5,307 nucleotides of DNA, from positions 1 to 5,307 of the forward strand of contig JAAYGZ010000137.1 in NCBI GenBank assembly GCA_012727515.1, in the 5' to 3' direction. Position 1 is the stretch's first letter; each line of letters opens with the position of its first letter. A model generated the notes under the pieces. The model had not been told where the DNA came from. It worked only from the letters and a program-made list of their open reading frames with translations, and ran no database searches. Shown here piece after piece: positions 1 to 4,643 of this stretch. This DNA comes from Desulfovibrionales bacterium. GTDB lineage: Bacteria > Desulfobacterota > Desulfovibrionia > Desulfovibrionales > Desulfomicrobiaceae. The position numbers and the translations under genes are program-made.

Positions 1-1
1 G

Positions 2-373
2 AATAAGACCACGTTGGCGCTTCGGGCGATCATGCAGGATCAGGGCCAAGCGATTATTGAAACCCTGATCGGGCAAGCCTTGGCCGGGGACGTGGCAGCG
101 GGGCGGGCTATCTTGGAAAGGCTTGTGCCAGTGGTCAGGGAAACGCCGGTTGACGCCGGGGCCGTGGCCCTGCCTGAACTGTCCGCCGCGAACCTGCCCG
201 CAGCAGTGGCCGCCGTGGTGCAGGCCGTGGCCAGTGGATCAATCACGCCAGGCCAGGGGGAAAAGTTGGTGGCCATGCTCCAAGGCTTTGCCAAGGCGGT
301 TGAACTTCAAGAAATCGAACAGCGCATTGCCGCCCTTGAAGGCGGTGCAGGGGGTGGACGTGAAAGCGATTGA
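2..373 (+). CDS. DUF5681 domain protein, 5' end outside window
   Basis: The reading frame is open to the left edge, so the true start lies upstream; the TTG at 14 is only an internal possible start. The visible residues begin NKTTLALRAIM and continue through QALAGDVAAGRAILERLVPV. This matches the usual DUF5681 layout as I know it: a basic RNKTT stretch, then an alpha-helical GD-x-AA-x-R-x-x-L-x-R-L-x-P block. The family is common in prophages and genomic islands and its biochemical role is not established. After the domain come an Ala/Val-rich stretch and a short C-terminal amphipathic helix (LQEIEQRIAALEGG) ending in a Gly-rich tail. The gene overlaps the next one by 14 bases, suggesting coupled translation. 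Family call is fairly safe; function is unknown. Confidence 0.8.
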   Translation, partial: NKTTLALRAIMQDQGQAIIETLIGQALAGDVAAGRAILERLVPVVRETPVDAGAVALPELSAANLPAAVAAVVQAVASGSITPGQGEKLVAMLQGFAKAVELQEIEQRIAALEGGAGGGRESD

Positions 374-626
374 AAAGAGACTGGCCAAGATCGAACAACA
401 GCCCGGTGGGGTGGATTGGCAAAACCTTCCCATGATCTTGGAGCACGACGAAACCGACCCGGCAGGACCGTGGGCAGGATTCAAGACGCGGGCCGAAGCC
501 GCCGCCCATTATTGGCGGGCGCATCGATGCAAGATCAGCTTTTGCCGCAAGCCGGAAGATCCAAACGCGGTTTGGGGCGAAGTGCTGGCAGGGGAACCGG
601 ATCACGATTCACTTTTTCTTGGATAG
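360..626 (+). CDS. small hypothetical protein, 88 aa, island/prophage type
   Basis: I do not recognise a family. The chosen start is the GTG at 360, preceded by a G-rich Shine-Dalgarno (AGGGGG) and overlapping the DUF5681 gene by 14 bases. The frame stays open further upstream inside that gene, but no better start is seen. The only in-frame ATG nearby (432) lacks a ribosome site and would remove the N-terminal helix. The protein starts MKAIEKRLAKIEQQ, a short coiled-coil-like helix, followed by an acidic, Trp-containing globular part (for example DPAGPWAGFKTRAEAAAHYW). Two cysteines occur (in HRCKISFCRK), spaced five apart. There is no signal peptide or membrane segment. Gene spacing and codon flow support real coding; function is unknown. 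Confidence 0.65.
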   Translation: MKAIEKRLAKIEQQPGGVDWQNLPMILEHDETDPAGPWAGFKTRAEAAAHYWRAHRCKISFCRKPEDPNAVWGEVLAGEPDHDSLFLG

Positions 627-634
627 GGGGGCGC

Positions 635-814
635 ATGAAGGCAGCTTACAAAACACGCCTGGACAAGTTGAACGCGGGCAAGCAGGGCTTCCCACGGTGC
701 TTTCTGGTTGAAGAGTGGCCAGACGGAAGCCGGACCTGCCAGGGGCAGACATGGGAACCGGAACGGGCCAAGCGGTTGGACTTGGTTTTGATCTTGCGAA
801 GGGGGGCGGCATGA
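635..814 (+). CDS. small hypothetical protein, 59 aa
   Basis: The ATG at 635 sits 8 bases after the preceding stop codon and behind a strong G-run ribosome site (AGGGGGGCGC). The last four bases, ATGA, overlap the start of the next gene, a typical sign of translational coupling. The product is small and basic. It begins MKAAYKTRLDKLNAGK, then has FLVEEWPDGSRTCQGQTW and an Arg-rich end (LILRRGAA). The central part reads like a small beta-rich domain, but I cannot name a family. The same frame is open upstream of 635, but that part overlaps the previous gene and is taken as shadow. Real coding is likely from its place in the cluster; function is unknown. Confidence 0.6.
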   Translation: MKAAYKTRLDKLNAGKQGFPRCFLVEEWPDGSRTCQGQTWEPERAKRLDLVLILRRGAA

Positions 815-1071
815 AGACAAGCACGTTGGGCCGTTTGGCCAAGTTGGAACAGACAGCCATTGACAGCACGCCGTTACCGCCCGCCCGCGTGGGTGAACTC
901 CGGATTGACGGCAGCGTTTTGGACCGGACGGACGGGGGCACCTATCCCAGCGCGCAGGCATGGGGCGAAGCGTGGCCGGGGTGGTTGCGGCTTTGCGTGC
1001 ATGTTGTGAACGCCGAAGGGCAGGTGCTTGGGCTGGATCTGATCGAACCGCTACCGCCTGACCCAGCTTGA
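811..1071 (+). CDS. small hypothetical protein, 86 aa, last gene of cluster
   Basis: The start is the ATG at 811, which overlaps the preceding stop codon as ATGA and follows a G-rich Shine-Dalgarno (AAGGGGGGC at 799-807). An in-frame upstream ATG at 715 lies inside the previous gene and is less likely. The product begins MKTSTLGRLAKLEQ, the same kind of short N-terminal helix seen in the two preceding genes. It continues with RIDGSVLDR, a Trp-rich patch (AWGEAWPGWLRL) and a hydrophobic strand-like C-terminus ending PLPPDPA. No family is recognised and no membrane or secretion signal is seen. The gene ends 26 bases before an intrinsic terminator, so it closes the transcription unit. Confidence 0.65.
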   Translation: MKTSTLGRLAKLEQTAIDSTPLPPARVGELRIDGSVLDRTDGGTYPSAQAWGEAWPGWLRLCVHVVNAEGQVLGLDLIEPLPPDPA

Positions 1072-1097
1072 AGCGCCTACTCACAAAAACTCACGTT

Positions 1098-1133
1098 GGA
1101 AGGCCAGGGGTAAAACCTTGGCCTTTCTTTTTT
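1098..1133 (+). terminator. intrinsic terminator of the small-gene cluster
   Basis: A 12-bp stem (1098-1109 with 1116-1127, two G-U pairs) closes a 6-base loop (GTAAAA) and is followed by a run of six T at 1128-1133. It begins 26 bases after the stop codon of the 86-aa gene and is oriented to stop + strand transcription. Confidence 0.9.
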
Positions 1134-1199
1134 CGTGGCCCTACGGGGCGCATATGGCGCGACAGGAAGCCGCTAGAGCGCCCGCAGCTTGCCGGTAGT

Positions 1200-1336
1200 A
1201 AGGTTCTCCAAAGGGTGCAAAGAATAGTGGGGTTTTAGGGGGGGCTGGCCGAAAAGTGGTAAGGTTTAGATAAGGGTGTCCGCTATCGCTTCGCCGTGGA
1301 GTGCTGAAACGGAATGGCAAGGTTTAGACAAGGGTG
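1200..1336 (+). repeat. three spaced copies of an 18-bp repeat
   Basis: The copies lie at 1200-1217 (AAGGTTCTCCAAAGGGTG), 1261-1278 (AAGGTTTAGATAAGGGTG) and 1319-1336 (AAGGTTTAGACAAGGGTG). All are on the same strand with start-to-start distances of 61 and 58 bp. Copies two and three differ at one base. Copy one differs only in the central five bases, giving the pattern AAGGTT-N5-AAGGGTG. Within each copy AAGG recurs at an 11-bp step, one helical turn, as in sites bound by a head-to-tail protein dimer. The bases just before the copies are also alike (TAGT, TGGT, TGGC). Possible roles are recombinase or transposase accessory sites, iterons or operators. Confidence 0.7.
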
Positions 1337-1474
1337 CCGGGTGGAAAAAAGGTGTCTTTCCTGCCCTGGCCGGGTGAAAATATCCATGCCCGTGGTGGTC
1401 GGGTGGTGGCGTGGATCTGGCCGCAAAAAAACGCCGCGATTGTCCGGACGATAGGGGCAAAAAAGGGCCGTGAA

Positions 1475-1503
1475 ACCTGTCTCTGGGGGACAGGTGGGGG
1501 ACA
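1475..1503 (+). repeat. hairpin overlapping a tandem 11-bp GGGGGACA repeat
   Basis: ACCTGTC (1475-1481) pairs with GACAGGT (1489-1495) around a 7-base loop. Overlapping it, TCTGGGGGACA (1482-1492) is followed directly by GGTGGGGGACA (1493-1503), identical at 9 of 11 positions. There is no T run right after the hairpin, so it does not look like a terminator. It resembles short palindromic extragenic repeats, but that is only an analogy. Confidence 0.45.
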
Positions 1504-1531
1504 AAAAGCCTTTTCTGATTTTCAAAAGAAA

Positions 1532-1571
1532 AAGGACTTGCCGCAATTTTTGCAGTAAGTCCTTGTTTTTT
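1532..1571. terminator. bidirectional intrinsic terminator next to tRNA-Leu
   Basis: AAGGACTT (1532-1539) pairs with AAGTCCTT (1557-1564), with a further small GCA/TGC pairing inside the loop. Read on the minus strand the stem is followed by TTTTTCTTTTG, and it lies 9 bases past the tRNA 3' end, so it ends tRNA transcription. Read on the + strand it is followed by a T run at 1566-1571, so it may also block readthrough from the left into the tRNA. Confidence 0.85.
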
Positions 1572-1573
1572 AA

Positions 1574-1660
1574 TGGTGCCCAGGGCGGGACTTGAACCCG
1601 CACGCCCCGAAGGACAAGGGATTTTAAATCCCTGGCGTCTACCAGTTCCACCACCCGGGC
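1574..1660 (-). tRNA. tRNA-Leu (anticodon UAA)
   Basis: The minus strand reads as a complete 87-base class II tRNA. The acceptor stem pairs GCCCGGG with CCTGGGC (one G-U pair), followed by discriminator A and an encoded CCA. The D-loop region contains GGTGGAACTGGTAGACG, typical of leucine tRNAs. The anticodon stem AGGGA/TCCCT encloses the loop TTTAAAA, giving anticodon UAA (reads UUA and UUG). A long variable arm (TTGTCCTTCGGGGCGT) and the T-arm GCGGGTTCAAGTCCCGC follow. It lies 45 bases downstream of the regulator gene and is followed by a terminator. Its 3' end faces the mobile-like gene cluster, so it is a candidate integration site. Confidence 0.97.
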
Positions 1661-1674
1661 ACGCGAAGGGTCTT

Positions 1675-1701
1675 CGTATATGCGCTCACACTGCGCGTCA
1701 A
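1675..1701 (-). promoter_or_regulatory. candidate sigma-70 promoter for tRNA-Leu
   Basis: On the minus strand a -35-like TTGACG (1701-1696) is followed after 15 bases by a -10-like TATACG (1680-1675). The spacer is short. An alternative -10 (TACGAA, 1678-1673) gives 17 bases but fits the consensus less well. A small hairpin (CGAAG/CTTCG, 1664-1676) lies between this and the tRNA 5' end. The site begins just after the stop codon of the regulator gene. Confidence 0.45.
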
Positions 1702-1705
1702 TGGG

Positions 1706-3061
1706 TCAGGGTGTTTGATTTTCACCCAGGCCAAATTTTTTCATTTTATTGCGCAGAGTCACTCTGGTTATGCCAAGCTGGCGTGCGGCTTCACTTTTAT
1801 TGTAGTTGACCTGTTCCAGGATGCGTTGAATGGCCTGGCGCTCTGCATCTTCAAGCAACTGGCCTGATGTGTTTGAACGAGGCTCTTCATCACGAGATAC
1901 CGGAGTCGCAGTGAGCGCGGCAGGCAGGTCTTTTTCTGCAATATAGCTGTCCGGGGTCAGGATAACAGCCCGTTCAACTATATTTTCCAGTTCACGCACA
2001 TTGCCTGGCCATGTATAACGCAGCATGGCGTCCATAGCACGTGGAGTGACGCCCCGAATTGATTTTTTATTGCGTTCGGCAAAGCGGGTTAAAAAATACT
2101 GGGCCAGGGCTGGAATATCTTCGGCGCGTTCACGAAGTGATGGCACATGCAGGGCAATGACATTGAGGCGGTAATAAAGATCCTCACGAAAACGGCCAGC
2201 CTGAATTTCAGCCTGCATGTCCCGGTTTGTGGCTGCAAGGATACGCACATCAACACGAATGAGCCGGTCACTGCCAATGCGTTGGACTTCACCTTCCTGT
2301 AAGGCGCGTAGCAGTTTGGCCTGCAACGCAACCGCCATTTCCCCGATTTCATCTAAAAACAGCGTCCCTCCATTGGCCTGCACAAAAAGGCCGTCGCGTT
2401 GGCGCAAGGCCCCGGTAAAAGCGCCTTTTTCATGCCCAAAAAGTTCACTTTCAAGCAGGTTTTCCTGTAACGCCGCACAATTAACCGTAACCAGCGGCTT
2501 GCCTGACCTAAGGCTGTCGTGATGAATGGCCTTGGCCACAAGTTCTTTGCCTGTGCCGCTTTCGCCTAAAATAAGCACCGAAGCCTCTGACGGTGCTACA
2601 GCCTGAATCATGCGTTTGAGTTCAAGCATGGGCGGGGACGTGCCGATAATGGCACTGGACAGATCCTGTGTCTCTGCTGCTGGCAAGGGGCGAAGTGCGC
2701 CGTGCGTGATGGTGCGCTGCAAAGCGCTGCGCAGTTCGTCAAAATCCAAAGGTTTGTGCAGATAATCAACGGCTCCGGCTTTGAGCGCCTCCACCGCAAT
2801 ATCAAGTGACGAATAGGCTGTCATAAGCAGGACCGGCAAAAAAGGATTGTAGCTGCGTATCTGGCGCAAGGCCTCCAGCCCGTCCACTCTGGCCATGCGT
2901 ATGTCTGTCAGAACAGCGTCAAAAGAGTGCTCACGAACCAGGGCAATGGCATCTTCTCCATCTGTTGCCGGATGCACAGCATAGCCCCAGCCCTGCAGCA
3001 TGGCCACCAGCATGGCCAGGTGCGCCTTGTCATCATCAACAACTAAAACGCGAGCGCTCAT
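1706..3061 (-). CDS. zraR: ZraR-like sigma-54-dependent response regulator
   Basis: This 451-aa NtrC-family activator has all three expected domains. The receiver domain (about 1-118) has acidic residues D9-D11, phospho-acceptor D53, T81 and K103. The AAA+ sigma-54 activator domain (about 137-370) has Walker A GESGTGKE at 166-173, the sigma-54 contact loop GAFTGA at 213-218, Walker B LFLDE at 234-238, arginine-finger candidates R292 and R298, and WPGNVRELEN at 351-360. A Fis-type helix-turn-helix ends the protein (NKSEAARQLGITRVTLRNKM, 421-440). Stretches such as LQGWGY, MTAYSS, EALKAGAVDYLHKPLDFD and FAERNKKSIRG closely follow E. coli ZraR as I recall it. It should activate sigma-54 promoters when phosphorylated by the adjacent kinase. 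The ATG overlaps the kinase stop codon as ATGA and has a strong GGAGG (3072-3068) six bases upstream. The family is certain; the target genes and the exact signal are inferred. Confidence 0.95.
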   Translation of the reverse strand: MSARVLVVDDDKAHLAMLVAMLQGWGYAVHPATDGEDAIALVREHSFDAVLTDIRMARVDGLEALRQIRSYNPFLPVLLMTAYSSLDIAVEALKAGAVDYLHKPLDFDELRSALQRTITHGALRPLPAAETQDLSSAIIGTSPPMLELKRMIQAVAPSEASVLILGESGTGKELVAKAIHHDSLRSGKPLVTVNCAALQENLLESELFGHEKGAFTGALRQRDGLFVQANGGTLFLDEIGEMAVALQAKLLRALQEGEVQRIGSDRLIRVDVRILAATNRDMQAEIQAGRFREDLYYRLNVIALHVPSLRERAEDIPALAQYFLTRFAERNKKSIRGVTPRAMDAMLRYTWPGNVRELENIVERAVILTPDSYIAEKDLPAALTATPVSRDEEPRSNTSGQLLEDAERQAIQRILEQVNYNKSEAARQLGITRVTLRNKMKKFGLGENQTP

Positions 3062-4452
3062 GCCTGGCCTCCAAAGGGAAGTTCTGCCACTATTTCCGTA
3101 CCTTGAGTTGATGTGGAAGCCACAAAGATAGTGCCATCGTGAGCGGCCATGATTTTTCGGGCCAGGGCCAGGCCAAGTCCTGTTCCCTGGTGCCTGGTGG
3201 TAAAATAGGGATCAAAAATATGGGCCAGAATTTCAGAAGAAATACCTGGGCCTGTATCGGCAACATGAAAGCGTAATTTTTTTCCTGTCTGGCGTATGGC
3301 AACAAAAAGCTGGCCGCCATGGGGCATGGCCTGAATAGCATTAAGAAGCATATTGAGCAGAACTTGCAGCAGGCGGTCACGATCTGCAACAATCCGCACA
3401 GGGACAGCAGGCAGGGCATGGCGCACGCGAATGCCAGCTGCCTGACAATCTGCACTGACAAGTTTAAGGGCATGGTCAAGCAGTTCCCCGGCATTGAGTT
3501 CAACACGGTGCAAATCCTCTGTCCGGCTTAACTCCAACAGCCCTGACACCGTGCGGTTCAGGCGTTCCACTTCGCCGATCATCAGGGCAGCCAGGTCGTG
3601 TTCAGGGCTTGTGGCGGGAAATTTACCCTGGAAAACAGTGGCAAAACCTTTAATGGAGCTGAGTGGATTGCGGATTTCATGGGCCACGCCAGCGGCCAGG
3701 GAGCCTACAGCAGCCAGGTGTTCGGCCTGGAGTACCCGCTGCTCAAGAAGCAGGGCATTGCGACGCCAGAACCAGATGGCAGCAGCCATTGCGCCGACAA
3801 TAAGAAGCAGGAGCGCAGCCAGGCCCAGGCCCATGATGTCTGTGCGCCGGGCCTGGACATAGGGGCTGGCGTCCAGGCCAACAGCCACCACGGCCAGAGG
3901 CTGATCGCCAGCACCAGCAAAAGGGCGAACCTGATTTTGCCTGGGAGGAAGCGCGCACATGGGAGCACGCAGGGCCTGGGCAAAGGGGCTGGCGTGGTGG
4001 ATGTGCAGCAAGGGCCGATAAGCCCGAAACACAACAAAAAGCGGCTCAGAGGCATTGGTTGCCAAAGCCCAGGTCGGTTCTTCTGCGGGAAAAAGGGAGG
4101 CCAGGGTTGATTGGGCGAGTGGCGCTGCAATCTGGCTCTGCGCTTCCAGGGAGCCATCAGGACTGATAATGGCCACAAAACGGACATCTTCCTGACTGGC
4201 CAGTTCATCAAGTAAAAAGCGCAGCCGAAACGACTTGGCTCCTGGGCCGCGCATGCCCACTCGCCCGCCTGCTTCCACTGCGCGGATCAGTGTTTCGCCC
4301 TGGGCCGTGAGTACCTGCGCTACCAGGCGCTGCTCGCCTCGGCGTCCGGCCAGGGTGGACCAGGCCATGTACAGCAGGGCCATGATCAGGACTATGGCTG
4401 CAAGAGTAAGAAAAAAATATCTGCGGCGGGTGGAAGGGCGTTGCATGGGCAT
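3058..4452 (-). CDS. zraS: ZraS-like membrane sensor histidine kinase
   Basis: The 464-aa product has a membrane helix at about 12-34, a periplasmic sensor region (about 36-204), a second helix (about 205-230) and a cytoplasmic kinase core. Core motifs are intact: H-box GVAHEIRNPLSSIKG with H258, N-box around N367 and N371, G1 DTGPGI (399-404), F-box FDPYFTT (413-419) and G2 GTGLGL (423-428). The early periplasmic stretch (GETLIRAVEAGGRVGM, 52-67) and the end of the sensor region (VGLDAS) match E. coli ZraS in kind. A His cluster (HIHH, 150-153) and C166 sit where ZraS carries its metal-binding residues. It should phosphorylate the downstream regulator. No Shine-Dalgarno is seen before the ATG at 4452; an in-frame ATG two codons later (4446) is the alternative start. 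Zinc sensing is inferred from the family. Confidence 0.93.
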   Translation of the reverse strand: MPMQRPSTRRRYFFLTLAAIVLIMALLYMAWSTLAGRRGEQRLVAQVLTAQGETLIRAVEAGGRVGMRGPGAKSFRLRFLLDELASQEDVRFVAIISPDGSLEAQSQIAAPLAQSTLASLFPAEEPTWALATNASEPLFVVFRAYRPLLHIHHASPFAQALRAPMCALPPRQNQVRPFAGAGDQPLAVVAVGLDASPYVQARRTDIMGLGLAALLLLIVGAMAAAIWFWRRNALLLEQRVLQAEHLAAVGSLAAGVAHEIRNPLSSIKGFATVFQGKFPATSPEHDLAALMIGEVERLNRTVSGLLELSRTEDLHRVELNAGELLDHALKLVSADCQAAGIRVRHALPAVPVRIVADRDRLLQVLLNMLLNAIQAMPHGGQLFVAIRQTGKKLRFHVADTGPGISSEILAHIFDPYFTTRHQGTGLGLALARKIMAAHDGTIFVASTSTQGTEIVAELPFGGQA

Positions 4453-4639
4453 GTGCTATTATGGTTTTGTTTATTTAATGGATGTGCTTTGTGAGTTTTC
4501 CGGCCAGGGCACGCTGTACGTGGTCAGCCTTTCGTGCATCCATAAAGGATGTTTACGGAGCAGATAATTGAATGTACCCAGGGCGCGTGGTTATGTCGAG
4601 TTCTGTGGGCTGTCCATTTTCTTTTGAGCGAGTGTTTCT
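4453..4639. promoter_or_regulatory. divergent intergenic region, kinase versus efflux gene
   Basis: These 187 bases must hold the promoters for both the kinase-regulator operon (minus) and the efflux operon (+). A manual scan for the sigma-54 core (GG-N10-GC) on both strands found no match; the nearest is GGGCACG at 4507-4513 with GT in place of GC at -12. Two -10-like boxes exist: CATAAT on the minus strand (4463-4458) and GATAAT on the + strand (4563-4568). Neither has a convincing -35. A small hairpin, CATCC-ATAAA-GGATG, lies at 4537-4551. No operator could be assigned. Confidence 0.5.
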
Positions 4640-4643
4640 ATGA
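4572..4643 (+). CDS. possible 23-codon upstream ORF overlapping the efflux gene
   Basis: An ATG at 4572 opens a 23-codon frame (MYPGRVVMSSSVGCPFSFER..., then VFL). Its TGA overlaps the ATG of the efflux adaptor gene as ATGA. A GGAG at 4557-4560 lies 11 bases upstream of the start, longer than ideal. The efflux gene itself has only a weak ribosome site, so coupled translation from this frame would make sense. No known leader peptide is recognised and chance is a real alternative. If transcription starts from the GATAAT at 4563-4568, the frame would not be on the mRNA. Confidence 0.25.
   Translation: MYPGRVVMSSSVGCPFSFERVFL

Larger units (their letters stand above)
1134..1531. other. gene-free stretch between terminator and tRNA
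   Basis: About 400 bases hold no convincing gene on either strand. The + strand is rich in G runs and A runs. What can be seen is three spaced 18-bp repeats (1200-1336) and a hairpin with a tandem GGGGGACA repeat (1475-1503). A 74-codon GTG-initiated frame (1334-1558) begins inside the third repeat and runs into the terminator stem. It has no good ribosome site and is not accepted as a gene. The stretch could be an element end, a regulatory region or an untranslated RNA; the sequence alone does not decide. Confidence 0.6.

Noticed and set aside
1200..1336. The three repeats as a CRISPR array
   Set aside because: The repeats are only 18 bp, one copy has a different centre, spacing is about 40 bp with similar flanks, and no cas gene is present.
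1400..1409. CGGGTGGTGG identical to the tRNA 5' region on the other strand, as a possible attachment remnant
   Set aside because: Only 10 bases in a G-rich setting, inverted and from the 5' rather than 3' part of the tRNA; chance is the simpler explanation.
1334..1558. 74-codon + strand frame in the gene-free stretch
   Set aside because: It starts at a GTG inside the third repeat, has no good ribosome site, reads into the terminator stem and matches nothing I know.
1283..1654. Minus-strand frame starting MVELVDARDLKSL
   Set aside because: Its N-terminus is a translation of the tRNA-Leu itself, and the rest crosses the terminator and the repeats; it is not a plausible protein.
1573..1809. 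Frame on the + strand starting MVPRAGLEPARPEG across the tRNA
   Set aside because: This is the familiar false translation of a tRNA-Leu gene in antisense; it overlaps the tRNA and the regulator 3' end.
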